From the NCBI GenBank assembly GCA_025267735.1, contig CM046304.1, positions 7,750,001 to 7,814,000 on the forward strand: DNA of 64,000 nt, given 5' to 3'. The first letter of the stretch is position 1. Every line of letters starts with the position of its first letter. This DNA comes from Mactra quadrangularis (lineage: Eukaryota; Mollusca; Bivalvia; Venerida; Mactridae). This document shows positions 21,448 to 33,237 of the stretch, piece after piece. A model generated the notes under the pieces. That model was given only the letters and a program-made list of their open reading frames with translations. It searched no databases and was not told where the DNA came from. Position numbers and translations under genes: made by a program.

Positions 21448-21865
21448 CACTTAAATCAAACTTAAATAATTATGATAAAGGCAGTAATCAGTTGGTTGGT
21501 TGATAAGCTGTGTTACCTTTTTGTAGGAATATTCCAAAAATCTATAAATACAAAAGTGCAGTCACGGCTCACCGGATAAAATCGGACTATAACATGTTAC
21601 ATGGACAACCTATATCAACATTTGGATTTATGAAAAAAGAACTTTAAATATGTGTTTGGATTGACGTCCGGGAGGCTATTCTAAGGTGAGGTTAAATGTT
21701 TTCATTTCTTTCTAAATATCTTATTTGTTGATTTTTTTATTTTCGCTATCACATCTATACATTTAATGCATCACTTACAAAATATTATTTTAGAATTAAT
21801 GGATATTTTAATAGTTTAGTCACCACACCCACTTCATAGATTTTTTTTCAATTTCAAATCCCGAT

Positions 21866-22974
21866 ACACCCTTTACGTGTTTGGCCATATTTTAATCGCA
21901 TTTTTTATTTGTTTTACCCTTTGTTTACCTTTTCCTTTGCCATCTTATCATTTGCCGATTTGAACTGCACATGTTTATGCATTACTTTTAAGTTATATAA
22001 TCCAAACAGAAAATAATAGTCAAACAACATTGATGTTAAAAATGTCTAAAATAGGCAGCGTTACATTGTGGCTAGACATTTTAAATTGTTAATTATTCTA
22101 AGTTATTTCACCAATATCATATTGATATTGTATTATGTTATACGTTTTAGTTTGAACTTTTTTATGATTGATATGAAATTTCGCTATTTTGTTTAATTCT
22201 TTTGTACAATGATCTTTAAAATATCTGAGTCGAGTCCATTTTCGGCATTTTGTGGATGCGTTACATCGTGGCTAACGCCGCTTTCCGTTTGCTTAATTAT
22301 TTTCATTTTAAAATATATCTTCGAGTAAAGAAATGAAGTTTTTAAAACTACTAAAAAATCATTACGTCAATTTGATTATTGCACCAAATATATCGAAGTT
22401 GTAAACGAGATAATTTGTAAAATTAAATTCTTACCTTTTCAACAAACATATATTTTCTGATAATTTTGCGTATAGCTATGTTTATATTTTGATAAAACTT
22501 TATTTACGTATAAGGAAGTTCAGTAACACAAACTTTGTAAGCTTTTCTGGTAAAAACGTTTCTTCATACGGCAGACAACAGGGTTTTTATAACGAAATTT
22601 ACTTGCTTCTGTTACGTCTGACTGGCATATTTTCCGACGTTCAATCGGGTTTACACTCAAATATTTTGACATATGTATGTATAATACTGTACATAATATA
22701 ATTTTCTGAAAGTATGAATTGTTTAAATTGACTGATGTAAGATTTATCAAAATGCGATAAAAATTGTTAAAGTAGTTGAATATTTTGACTCCTAGGGCTT
22801 GGTATTTTCAAATTAACGCCAGTATTGAGCGCAACGTCTTAGTATGTAAACATTGCCACGTGTTTTCAGGTAAATAAACAGTTTTACCCATGATGCTCGG
22901 CGTCTCCGTACAAAGGTCAAGTAGACCGTTTGTGTACAGAATGATAAATGGTCCTAGATAGTAATATTAGGCGA
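21866..22974. other. No gene seen
   Basis: AT-rich. I see no coding region, RNA or strong repeat apart from an ACGCCAGTATTGAGCGCAAC word near 22815 that recurs in part near 27905. Confidence 0.4.
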
Positions 22975-23140
22975 TATATAAGTATCATTTACACTAGAAA
23001 AGTATTTGTTATTTTACTTGAGATTTTTTAATGGACAAAAGCTCTTATCTTTGTCGAGGGGAAGGCCCGCCTCTCTTGATCCATCCTTGGTGTACACATG
23101 AAACGATGGCAAACCTAAAATGCCGAATCGTGAGACAGAG
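22975..23140 (+). repeat. Direct repeat, copy 1 (with 26440-26625)
   Basis: TATAAGTATCA, GACAAAAGCTCT, CGAGGGGAAGG and CCATCCTTGGTGTACACATG recur in the same order at 26440-26625. Confidence 0.75.
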
Positions 23141-25290
23141 CTTGCAATTCAAAATTTTCAGAGGAGAAAAAACTTGTGAAAAACCCGGGTTGTGAAAAAT
23201 GAGGTTCAACAAAGGTGTTTTTGCTTCGAGACCGCACCGACCGCCTGTAATATTATCTATATCCAAACTTTACTGCACTTCATCAACCTTGATTGAATGT
23301 AGTATTTGTCACTTGCCACTGGCTACAGACAGGTTACATCCAAGTGTACTTAGTAACATACTATTATGTTACAATTTTAACTTTTGTTACGTGTTTACAT
23401 GTCGTTTTTAGTACACATTTCTAATACATCTTATAAAATTATGATCTTTAAATGTTACCTTAGTGATATTAACCCTTTAATGGTTGCGATATTGGTGAAA
23501 CGTGGCCATTTTTCACAATTACGTGCTAGGTCTATTTCAAGATGCTCTTATTTAATTACTAATTTACTTGGCCAAGTTATTCCCTTGGTGACTGGCTTGC
23601 AGCAAATGCCAATTGACCCATGACTCCAGTTGCCATAAGAACGCTGTGGCCAAGCGATTTTTGCTTCCTTTTTCAACCCAAATTATGCATTTCATTCAGT
23701 ACATGTTTTCTTATCAGTATTTGTGCCATTTTAATGCAAGCAATGACCCCGATTCTTTTTTTTCTGGCGATTAGGGGCGCCGCGCCCCCGTCAAGCCCCA
23801 GCGACAAATGGGGCACATCCCTCTTTGGGACCCCCAGAGAATCTTTTGATGAGGGAGGCGCGCGAAAAAATGTCATTTTTGGATAACTTTGTGAAATTCA
23901 CTTAATCCAGTAGAAAACATCAATTTCAAGGCCCGTGGTGACTATTTCAACAAAGGCTCCAGACACGTAGGAATGCGGAAATGACCAATTTAGTGTTATT
24001 GCATGCTCTTTTAATAATCTTTACCTCACATATGTTGTATATGTTACAACGATTACATGGGTCTTAAAAACATAAAAGTCTAAATAAAGTGACTTGTTTC
24101 TTTTAAAATGAAGCATTCGGGACTCAAATTCGCATGATATGCAAAAACCAAGGTGGTCTTTAAATCAGAATTTTACTGTATGTACCAGTATGTTGGATAT
24201 GGTCTCCAGTTTTGGGTGGTTTGTAAGTTTTTATTGCTTGGGTTGGGATGCACGATAAAACTGTGTAGGCTAACATGAATGCTCTAAAGTTTAGATGCTC
24301 CAAGTGAATTTTATTACCGGGCTGTATTTCATGTTGTGTACATGTATGTTCGGTGCTCTATTGAGATTTCATTACTCTGAGAGAAGGTTCATTGTTTATT
24401 GTTGCCAAGCTTTTTAATTGAAATAGCGAGAAAGCTAATCAACCTTTAAGACATTTTGTAAGCTTGTTTTTTAAGATTCTACAAATAGAGACCTCCCGTA
24501 ATTGATTCTTTAGTTCGATAAACTATTCCTATATGTGGAACTTTTTTTTCAAATCAATTAGTTCTGACTTTCCTTCCCGCCGGTATTCATGCGCCAACAT
24601 TACATGCAGTAAAGCTAAAATCGGATACATTCTACATTTTTCGTCTCTTTAATGAATTCAAATGGCATTTTACACTGAGCTGTTTTTTCTCTATCTCTCT
24701 TCTGTTGCATTCAGCGTTCTTTATCACGATAATTATTTGGGATTAGCGCGTTTCAATTTCGTTATAGTGTGTTTTTATGTAGTTAATATATCTTAGTCAG
24801 AATTTGAAGGAAATTAATAGGGAATTGAAGTTTTTATTCATTTTCAATATTTTGAGAATTGTCACGAGCGTTTTGTTATGACAAGGAAAACGTCCTATAA
24901 TTGTTTTGGCACGTGATAAATAAAATGCAAAATTTCACCCGTATTATTTACAAACCATGTTTAAAGTCAATATAAACAATTGTGGTAGGAAATTACATGA
25001 ACATTTTCAGGAAACGCGTGGAAGGATTAATAAGGGATGAAACATGCACGGCATCATCTGTATGATCTGTTGTAAGTTATTTTGTAAAACAATTAGGTAA
25101 CCTTCCATCTAGTTTATGTGAGTAGAGTTAAATACATTATAATGTTTGTATAGGACGCACTTAGGTCGGTTTTACTTCATAAACGCATTGGTAACTTCTG
25201 TAGTAAAAGATGCACTTACAAAGTGCAGTAGAACATCTAATATCCACCGATTACATTTAATGTAGACTTTGATATTTCTGTTCAAGGAAG
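23141..25290. other. No gene seen; one GC-rich island
   Basis: Contains one GTGAAAAATGAGGTTCAAC word at 23194 and a GC-rich block at 23770-23865 (GGGGCGCCGCGCCCCCG) that stands out from the AT-rich background. Short ORFs in both frames over the GC block are mutual shadows. Confidence 0.4.
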
Positions 25291-25560
25291 CTGCATCTCA
25301 ATGTTATACACTTTACATTTGTCAATTATACTGAATGAAAACATTGTCACCTTCTAAAAAAAGATGCATATCAATAGTAAACTTTTTACATTTTAGTACT
25401 AAATGAAAACATTGTCACCTTCTAAAAAAAGATGCATATCAATAGTAAACTTTTTACATTTTAGTACTAAATGAAAACATTGTCACCTTCTAAAAAAAAA
25501 GATGCATCTCAATGCTGATGAGCTGGTAACATTTGTCGATTATGCTAAAGAACATTGATA
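25291..25560 (+). repeat. 68-bp tandem repeat
   Basis: ATGAAAACATTGTCACCTTC starts at 25335, 25403 and 25471. Each is followed by GATGCAT(A/C)TCAAT. Two copies are nearly identical; a degenerate partial unit precedes and the last unit decays. Confidence 0.85.
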
Positions 25561-26130
25561 TTTTCTTAATCAATAGGGTCCTGCCAGGACGTCCCCAGGA
25601 CCGCTTACATGAGACTAGATTTTAAATGTTGAAGTATTTGACACAAAAGCTTTACATAAAAATAATAACGACTTTCTTTAATGAGGATAACATTAATATG
25701 GTCCACACATACATCTGTATGAACAAGAGCTGTCAGAGGAGACAGCATGCTCGACTAACTTTTAACCACTTTTGTTAAAACTCGTTTTGCAATAAAATAT
25801 GACAATTTGATTTTCTGCCGAAATCTTCAAATTAACGTGGCGAAATGTAATTTGTCTATTTGAACATTTTATGTTTGGTTGTTAGACATTATTTTCTTTC
25901 TTTACCAATAATTAAAAGTATCTAACTATATTTTATAATAAAATTTATACCACTAGACACTTTATTACATTTCGGGGTTTTATTACAAAATGGGTTTATA
26001 CGTTTGTAATAACCCGTTTTGTAAAAATTATAACAATTCGGGTTTTTTATTTAAAAACGTGTTGTAACAAACGTTGAACCTCATTTTTCACAAAATTTGT
26101 CTTTTTATCTTGTGAAAAACACGTTTTGTG

Positions 26131-26170
26131 AAAAATGAGGTTTTACGTTGAACCTCATTTTTCACAGAAC
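26131..26170. repeat. GTGAAAAATGAGG palindrome
   Basis: TGTGAAAAATGAGGTT, TTACG, AACCTCATTTTTCACA. Related to the longer palindrome at 27714. Confidence 0.8.
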
Positions 26171-26439
26171 AAATATATTAAATAATATTATATGAAAATT
26201 AAACAAATTTTCTCGTCTGAAACCGCTAAGCCTAGAGCTTTGGTATTTAATCAATAGCATAGTTTAATGTTCCTCTTTTTTTAAAAGGTTGCTAAAATTG
26301 TGTCACTTTCACAAAAAACAGACTGTATGGTTTTACTATTATTAGAGACCAGAACAGAACTTCAGTTATGTTCTGTTCATGAAATCTTTAAATTACTATA
26401 TTTTCTTTCTTAAGCATAAAGTGTTTCCAAGGTAGTTAA

Positions 26440-26625
26440 ACGATTATAAGTATCAATTGTACAACAAAGGTATTTGTTATTATACTTGAAAATCTTTGTT
26501 TTAATAGACAAAAGCTCTAACCTTTGACGAGGGGAAGGGTACTCCGCTTCTGTACCGACCCTTTTAATCCATCCTTGGTGTACACATGAAAAGAATTAAT
26601 TCCGAATTAAGAGAAACACAGCACA
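26440..26625 (+). repeat. Direct repeat, copy 2 (with 22975-23140)
   Basis: Same word order as copy 1. It carries an extra CGCTTCTGTACCG between GAGGGGAAGG and CCATCCTTGG. Confidence 0.75.
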
Positions 26626-27713
26626 CAAAATGAGAGACTATGTATTTTATGTGATTAAGGATCTATAGAATCAGAGACTCACTTTTTACTTCATTGTAGT
26701 GCTTATACTGAATTAAGAACTGACTTTTTAAGCCAATTTTCAAATGATGATGTTTTTGACGAAAATCAATACTATAAAACTAATACGTCGTATACTCTTG
26801 ATACTGTTTATCTGTATATACATGTATTTATATCATATATTCAACTTTATATGGTATATACATGTACCTATCATGTGAATCAGTTGGTGACATACAGACC
26901 CACTGGGTCGGGTGTTTATCTGTAAATACTCTTCATGTTGTTTTCATGCTTGTAATATTGCCATAACACATGTCACGAAAATAAATAATTTTCTTACTTA
27001 CTTACTTGCTTACTTACAGCTGGCAACCAAAAAAAATTACATGTGTGAAAAATGCGTTAGTACCAAAAAACTCAAATTTTTCAAACACTTTTTCGTCACG
27101 TTTGAGGTTGTGAAAAATGCGTTTCTATGCTCGTATGAAATTTGTATGCTATGTTGTGCTATGTTATGGCAATATTACAAACATGAAACAACTGGAAGAG
27201 TATTTACAGATAAACACCCGACCCAGTGGGAGTAAAAAAACACAACCTGTAAAAAGACATTTTTTTGAAAAATGAGGTTCAAAGTTTGTTACAACACGTT
27301 TTGTAATAAAAACCCGAATTGTAATAATTATTACATAACGGGTTATTACAAACATACAAACGCATTTTGTAATAAAAACCCGAAATGTAATAAAATGTCT
27401 AGTTGTATTAATTGTATTATAAAATATAGTTAGATACTTTAAATTATTGGTAAAGAAAGAAAAAATTGTTTAACAAGCAAACATTAATGTTCAAATAGAC
27501 AAATTACTTACATTTCGCCATGTTAATTTGAAGATTTCGACAGAAAAACAAGTTGTCAAATTTTATTGCAAATGAGTTATTACAAAAGTGGTTGAACTTA
27601 CCAACCCGTTAATAATAAATTATTATTAAAATTAGGGTTTTATTAAAATCGGGTTGTAACAAAGGTTGAAAAAAACATGAGCGTAATTTTTACAGGTTGT
27701 GAAAAACACGGTT

Positions 27714-27754
27714 TTTGAAAAATGAGGTTCAACGTTGAACCTCATTTTTCACAG
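27714..27754. repeat. Perfect 36-bp palindrome
   Basis: TGAAAAATGAGGTTCAAC followed directly by its reverse complement GTTGAACCTCATTTTTCA. The half-word also occurs singly at 23194, 26078, 27264 and 28898. Confidence 0.85.
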
Positions 27755-28198
27755 AACGAGTTTTTCACAACCTGTGAAGAACACGTTTGTGGAAAACGAG
27801 GTTCAACATGGCAAACTTGCTCAATACTGGAATATATTGCCCGCCTCGAGGTTTTATCGGCACACTTTCACAGCAATTTTGTTACTATTCATACAACATA
27901 TGAATTCCAGTATTGAGCGACGGTAAAAAATCTGACAATGAAATCTGTACCTATGAAATTGACCACTGTGTTACAATTCACAAAATATCACTCTCAATTG
28001 ACAAATGTTTGCATAAATTAAACTACTATGACCTTTAATTCTATATATCAATGTAAGCTATAATCATATTTATTTAAGTTTATTATGCATGCATCTTCCC
28101 AACATGTAAACCCTTTTTTACCAACGGTATATCTTACCAAAATATGAAATACTGTATAATCTTCGTGTTGCCATTCCATGCGTAATAAATAAATATAA

Positions 28199-28300
28199 GT
28201 GTCAGGGCGGATAATGGGTTATGTGCTTCATGCCCCAAGAGTCGCTAGTCTGAATCCCTCTCCTCCTCTTAAACGACTAAGGCTCGATAGAAGTTGCTAT
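28199..28300. other. Possible tRNA-like remnant
   Basis: GGATAATGGGTTATG and CTAGTCTGAATCCC sit about a tRNA length apart but match box A and box B poorly. Confidence 0.2.
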
Positions 28301-28792
28301 GGACATAAATGTTACCATGGATATTCGTGCTGTTGCTTGGGAGCGTAACGTAGGATGCTAGGACCTTAGTGTTTGCTAGAAGCATTAAAGTAATTACTAT
28401 TGAAGTTTTCCTATGAAATTGTTGCTAAGTGTGCTTGAGCAGCTGCTATGGACCTCGAGGCGGTTGCTTTGGATGCGAAACTTGTTAATACGGACATTAT
28501 AACAGTACAATGGGGCATGTGTGCTTACTATGTACCTTAAGATGGCTTCTCTATGTGATAAAATGGTTGCTTTTACCTAAAGGCGGTTAAATAAGGCACA
28601 ATATTGACTTGTTAAAGACCTTAGGGTGGTTGCGACATTTTGCGTCCATGTTGCATCTAAAAAAAATATTTGAAAAAAAAACTGATACAATAATTTTGTT
28701 TATCATATACTTTAAGATATACTATGATATTGAACCATGTTGTGAAAATTGCGTTAGGATTAAAAATCGAAAAATATATTCTCATTGCTTAT

Positions 28793-28885
28793 TTGTGAAA
28801 AACGCGTACGCAATTTTCACAACTTGTGAAAATTACTAACGTGTTTTTCACAAGTTGTGAAAATTGCGTACGCGTTTTTCACAAG
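28793..28885. repeat. Nested hairpin of GTGAAAA words
   Basis: TGTGAAAAACGCGTACGC, AATTTTCACAACTTGTGAAAA and their reverse complements at 28846-28885: about 39-bp perfect arms separated by a short spacer. Palindromic CACAACTTGTG words are nested inside. Confidence 0.8.
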
Positions 28886-29159
28886 TTGTGAAAAACACGG
28901 GTTGTGAAAAATGAGGTTCACAGAGCTCTCCATTTACTTCGTAAAATCGAGCTTAAAACGACAATACTACTTAAATTAAGTAAGGTTTAATATTTTTGAT
29001 ACATGTATTACTCTATTTAATACCACGTTCAGTCGCGTTACACTCAATATAATCTTTTTGCAATAATGTGCACATTTACCAGTAAGAATTTACACTGGCA
29101 GACAGAAAATTAAAATTACTACTTCAGTAACATTATTTCTCTTCAGTACAGACTACGCT

Positions 29160-29592
29160 TCCTTCGCAGCTCAGTGAATACTCTACTGTTACTTCCCACC
29201 TCTGCTTAATTGAATGTTGATTTATGATATTGATCTTAACTATAAATTTTGAACATCCAATGAAAGTTAACTAAATTCCACTTAAACCAAAATCTTTATA
29301 CGCAATTTCATTGATTGGAACAATCACCCAACTAAAATAAGTATAAATAGACGAATATTTTACCACGATTAAGTAAACGACGCCGTTTTTGGTTTGATCA
29401 TGACCGACGATATACACAATTATCAAGATTTGAGCACTTTGGTGTCGAAACCGGTTGCCTTAAGCTAATCAAAACGATGCATTTGAGGTCACGTGATGAA
29501 AAATAATGACGTCGATTAGTCAAAATAGTGGTGCGTGTATGGACTCGTCGACGCTGTGTTTTGTCGGGTTACCTGTTTGTATTACCAGAAAA
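29160..29592 (+). repeat. Dispersed repeat B, left part of the split copy
   Basis: GCAGCTCAGTGAATA...TTTATGATATTGA...AGTATAAATAGACG also occurs at 40640-40845. 29420-29592 matches the minus strand of 18660-18480. The copy resumes at 33002. Confidence 0.8.
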
Positions 29593-29734
29593 TATAGTAA
29601 CATTTCTTTCACCTTACGAAGGTCAAAGTGCATTGAATATTCATGAAGAAGATCCCAATGCGATGAACAGGTGTGCAATACAATACTAGCAAGCGTTAAT
29701 TACATTTACTTTTACGCATCTCACTAACTGATAT

Positions 29735-29775
29735 CCTTAGCCCAGTGGTAACGCGTCGGCCGTCAGACCTAAAGG
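29735..29775 (+). other. tRNA-like box A fragment at the LINE junction
   Basis: CTTAGCCCAGTGGTAACGCG resembles a tRNA D-arm/box A. It is directly followed by the truncated LINE reading frame. Possibly a SINE remnant. Confidence 0.35.
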
Positions 29776-30029
29776 TTTAAGGTTTCTGGATTCTGGAAAG
29801 AAGTAAACGCCAGAAAACGTTCATCTGCGCCAAACATGGGAGCGGGAATAGAATTTAACGGCATTATGTACAGAGATCGTGAAAGTTTAACTGAACAATG
29901 GAAATGTTATTTTAGATCTTTATATTCTCCAGCTCAGTGTGAATTATTTGATAGTACCTGGAACTAATATGTAAATGATTATTTAATAGTATCACACCAG
30001 ATTCAGAATGTATCGTAACATCAAGTACT
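29776..30029 (+). pseudogene. Upstream part of the LINE RT protein
   Basis: Reads KVSGFWKEVNARKRSSAP, NGIMYRDRESLTEQWKCYF and LYSPAQCELFDSTW, then a TAA near 29967 and a frameshift before ITPDSECIVTSSTVSRAIQT. This is the usual FWK...W..YF..LY lead-in to a non-LTR RT, so the ORF at 30030 is the downstream part of a longer protein. Confidence 0.75.
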
Positions 30030-31985
30030 GTGTCTCGTGCAATACAGACTCTACCTAAAGGAAAGTCACCTGGAGAAGATAATATTAGATATGAACACTT
30101 AATATACGCAGAACGTACATCTATTTCGTCAGCTCTGGCTAACTTATTTACAGCAATGCTTCGTAGTGGAAACATTCCACTGGAACTTAAATGTGGTCTT
30201 GTCACAACCTTACATAAGGGCGGAAAAAAGTCGAAAACTAATCCGAATAGTTACAGAGCCATCACGTTATCATCTACTATATTGAAATTATTTGAAATTG
30301 TATTATTGGATCGTTGCCAGGACAATATTTTATCAAAAATCAGTAAACAACAAGGTGGCTTTCAATCTAAGTTAGGTTGTATAATGACTTCATTTTCATT
30401 ACGAGAGAGCTTACATTTTTCTAGAGAAAACAACTCGAAAGTATATCTTTGTTTTTTAGATGGACAGAAGGCATTCGATTTCGTGTGGCATGATGGACTA
30501 ATGTTTAAACTAATTGAAAGTGGAACTGACTCTACTACATTGATTGCTCTTCGAGAATTGTATAAGGGTGCCACGGGAAAAGTTATGTATAGAGGTCTTT
30601 GCTCAGAATCTTTTGACATTCAACAAGGTACAAGACAAGGTGGAAAAAGTTCACCTCTCATGTATTTACTGTTTATAAATGGTCTTATACAAGAGTTAGA
30701 AGAAAGTGGTTTTGGATTGTGCTTTTATAATTTCAAGATGTGTTCTCCAACAGTGGCGGATGATATGGTTCTTGTATCGTTGTCCAAACTAGGCATGGAT
30801 GAAATGTTAAATATTTGTTACAATTACTCTTGTAAATGGAGATACTTTTATAATGTTGAAAAATGTGCTCTTGTAAATTTTAATAGTCGAGTAACTAGTT
30901 CTACTGTTGAGTTCTTACTTGGTGATAAATCTATCAATGAGTCAACAATGTATTTACATCTTGGAGTTAATATTGATCAACATCTATCTTCGTCACAGTC
31001 AATGAAAGATGCTTGCATCAAACTCCGTGGAACTTTTCTTAACATTATTAACAGTGGAATGCATCCAACATCAATGTCACCTTTAACCTTGAAATCTATC
31101 TATGAAAGTGTTGTTATATCTAAAGCTTTATATGGATGTGAACTGTGGAATTTTTACTCAAAACAGGACATCATTAAGTTAGAAAAAGCTCATAGATTCT
31201 GTATTAAACTAGTTCAGTCACTTCAACGAAATACTGACACTACATTGGCTCTTTCCCTATTGAATTGTGTACCCATTGAAGTAATGATTGATATTAAAAA
31301 ACTGAAGTATTTTGGTCAATTGTGTAGATTACCTTGGTTTTATCAGGCAAAAGAAATATTTATTCATAGACTAATCCGCTTTGTAAATAGTGATCATCAA
31401 ACGAGAGGATTTATACCTGATGTCTTCAGATTATTTCACAAGTATGAACTTGGATCCTATTTTTATGGCTATGTAGACTGTGGTTGGTTTCCATCGAAGT
31501 CTCAATGGAAAAACATTTTAAATAAGATGGTTTTTAAAAGTGAAGCATCAATCTTGAGGTATAAACTTTCAACCAGTATAAAAGATTCTCTCATAACAAA
31601 TATAGTTATGGATGACAATTGTAGTCCATTATGGTATATCGCTCGAGATACAGACATATGTGTATTGAAATCTGTTTGTAAGAAAATATTACATGCTATT
31701 GCTACGTTTGTTTCGAAACAGTACATTCGAACATGTGAAAAATGCCATCTTCTCACGGACAATATTATTTTGCATAAAATGTGTTACTGTGATAAACTGC
31801 ATAACAATCGTCTTAATCTGTGGACAAGTATATATGAACTTAAGGGGTGTGCATGGTTCGTATCTTTCATCCAACTGAATTCAAGCGACCAGTGCTTGGA
31901 AATATTTAGAATTGCTACATTCAATGATCTTAAAGACTTTCATAACTTGAATATTTTAATGCAAATGCGTTTTATTTTTAACTAG
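30030..31985 (+). CDS. Non-LTR reverse transcriptase, long open frame
   Basis: Open for 651 codons. It has the KGKSPGEDNIRYEHL entry motif, NSYRAITLSS, GGFQSKLGC, motif A LCFLDGQKAFDFVWHDGL with the catalytic Asp, motif B QQGTRQGGKSSPLMYLLF, and motif C VADDM with both Asp. A long C-terminal region ends with a Cys/His cluster (CEKCHLL, HKMCYCDKLH) at residues 570-590. No endonuclease or RNase H is visible and the N-terminus is truncated, so it is an incomplete but unusually well-kept copy. I do not assign a clade. The family from the other LINEs in the window is different. The ATG at 30030 is not the native start. Confidence 0.85.
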   Translation: MSRAIQTLPKGKSPGEDNIRYEHLIYAERTSISSALANLFTAMLRSGNIPLELKCGLVTTLHKGGKKSKTNPNSYRAITLSSTILKLFEIVLLDRCQDNILSKISKQQGGFQSKLGCIMTSFSLRESLHFSRENNSKVYLCFLDGQKAFDFVWHDGLMFKLIESGTDSTTLIALRELYKGATGKVMYRGLCSESFDIQQGTRQGGKSSPLMYLLFINGLIQELEESGFGLCFYNFKMCSPTVADDMVLVSLSKLGMDEMLNICYNYSCKWRYFYNVEKCALVNFNSRVTSSTVEFLLGDKSINESTMYLHLGVNIDQHLSSSQSMKDACIKLRGTFLNIINSGMHPTSMSPLTLKSIYESVVISKALYGCELWNFYSKQDIIKLEKAHRFCIKLVQSLQRNTDTTLALSLLNCVPIEVMIDIKKLKYFGQLCRLPWFYQAKEIFIHRLIRFVNSDHQTRGFIPDVFRLFHKYELGSYFYGYVDCGWFPSKSQWKNILNKMVFKSEASILRYKLSTSIKDSLITNIVMDDNCSPLWYIARDTDICVLKSVCKKILHAIATFVSKQYIRTCEKCHLLTDNIILHKMCYCDKLHNNRLNLWTSIYELKGCAWFVSFIQLNSSDQCLEIFRIATFNDLKDFHNLNILMQMRFIFN

Positions 31986-32560
31986 ATGAAATATATAATT
32001 TTGTTAATACATGGTGAAACATGGTCACACATAAATCATATAATGAGTAATTCTGTTTATTTATATTGGTATACATGATTAGATTTCATATACATTGTAT
32101 CAGTATGATTTGTTTAGTTTAAATTGTATGTTCATGTATGTTACATATACATCATGTTTGGCTTAGTATATATTGTGTGTTCATGTATGTTATTCATACA
32201 CCATGTTTAGTTTGGTAAATATTGTATGTTCATGTATGTTATTCATACACCATGCTTGGGTTGGGAAAATACATTGTATGTTCATGTATGTTATTCATAC
32301 ACCATGCTTGGGTTGGTAAAATACATTGTATGTTCATGTATGTTATTCATACAATAGCTTGATACTTTGTATTTCAATATCTCACAAGTGCTATTCTTAC
32401 ATTAAATGGATGTAAAATAACACTGAATTTAGCCTTTATGATACAATTGTTTAACGTATTATTTATTTGCATTACTTTGTATCATAAAGGTGTAAATATG
32501 TTATTATCTCCATAATGGAGGATTCAATAAATATATATGTTAAAAATATTTTGACTATTA
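31986..32560 (+). other. 3' region of the LINE
   Basis: Non-coding, AT-rich, containing the tandem repeat at 32123-32358 and ending near AATAAATATATATGTTAAA. The exact 3' end and target duplication were not found. Confidence 0.45.
32123..32358 (+). repeat. 49-52-bp tandem repeat
   Basis: ATTGTATGTTCATGTATGTT starts at 32123, 32172, 32221, 32273 and 32325. Each unit contains the palindrome GTATGTTATTCATAC (changed in the first). Confidence 0.9.
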
Positions 32561-32598
32561 CCTATCATACGGCATAAACAGCTTTACTCGATCATAAT

Positions 32599-32847
32599 AT
32601 TGTTCGTTTTTTCTCAACTGTCAAAACATGAATAATTTCACGGTGACCAAACGCTCTTTGTCTTATACAGGTGATATTGAGATAGTGTGTAATCATTCAA
32701 CGTGAAATTATTCAAACTTTGACAGTTGAGAAAAAACGAACAATACACACTTTCGGAAACTCATGGATGTATTACAACAATGATTTTAATAAACGCATTC
32801 ACCGTGAACTTATTCATGTTTTGACAGTTGAGAAAAAACGAACAATA
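32599..32847. mobile_element. Hairpin MITE with an extra third end
   Basis: TATTGTTCGTTTTTTCTCAA..TGTCAAAACATGAATAA at 32599 is mirrored at 32699-32745 (GACAGTTGAGAAAAAACGAA). A second inverted end follows at 32800-32847, so one left end has two right ends. Confidence 0.75.
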
Positions 32848-33001
32848 AGCACGCGAAAAATTGTCAAAAATGTAAAGAAATTATTTATAATGTTACTAAA
32901 CTTTTTTAAATCGGGTGTAACAACCTCTTTTATAATGGTTTAGCCCATATTTACAAAGGTAAGCGCCGTGACCTTCGTAAGGTGAAAGAAATCTTACTAT
33001 A

Positions 33002-33235
33002 CCAGAGTACCAGTTTCAAGAAAGTTGCAATATTAGACCAGAAAACATGCATAACTAATTGTAACATGTTCATTTCATTAAAAAAAAACTCGCATTTGTT
33101 GAAACAAAGCAAACCTTTCTTCCCTACTTCCGAGCGAGGTTATTAATAGATATGAACGTTCGATTAGCTGCCGGAATGTGGGCTGAACAATCGAATATTA
33201 AATCGAATATTCCGGTTTGCCAATCAAATAAGTAT
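33002..33235 (+). repeat. Dispersed repeat B, right part of the split copy
   Basis: Continues from 29592: GTACCAGTTTCAAG, ATGCATAACTAATTGTAACA, CCCTACTTCCGAGCGAG, then GAACGTTCGATTAGC matching 17530 on the other strand. Confidence 0.8.
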
Positions 33236-33237
33236 AA

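Larger units (their letters stand above)
20105..21865. repeat. Large inverted repeat enclosing two tRNA-like units
   Basis: 20105-20388 plus 20654-20700 is mirrored by 21560-21865. Paired words include AAATTGAAAAAAAATCTAT, AAAGTTCTTTTTTCATAA and CGGTGAGCCGTGAC. Arms are roughly 300 bp and diverged. The left arm is split by the MITE at 20389-20653. The loop carries tRNA-like sequences facing each other. Confidence 0.75.
25763..27594. repeat. Large inverted repeat A
   Basis: 25763-26125 is mirrored by 27240-27594 (paired words: AACCACTTTTGT, GACAATTTG, TAAAACCCGAAATGTAATAA), and 26897-26975 by 27160-27232 (CCCACTGGGTCGGGTGTTTA). The right arm is continuous; the left arm is split by about 770 bp (26126-26896). 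A TTAC microsatellite lies in the loop near 26993. The arm sequence recurs twice at 39815-40280. Confidence 0.8.
29593..33001. mobile_element. TA-flanked inverted-repeat element with nested insertions
   Basis: The ends TAGTAACATTTCTTTCACC.. and ..GGTGAAAGAAATCTTACTA are inverted (about 31 bp, one mismatch, through TTACGAAGGTCA) and lie between TA dinucleotides. The copy of repeat B at 17.3-18.7 kb runs uninterrupted across this point, which gives an empty site. TA flanks suggest a Tc1/mariner-type non-autonomous element. The LINE at about 29776-32560 and the hairpin MITE at 32599-32847 must have entered it later. Confidence 0.75.

Noticed and set aside
23620..23886. ORFs on both strands over the GC-rich block
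   Set aside because: Mutual shadows with no recognisable protein pattern; composition alone keeps them open.
29912..31874. Minus-strand ORFs within 29912-31874
   Set aside because: Shadows of the 651-codon reverse transcriptase.
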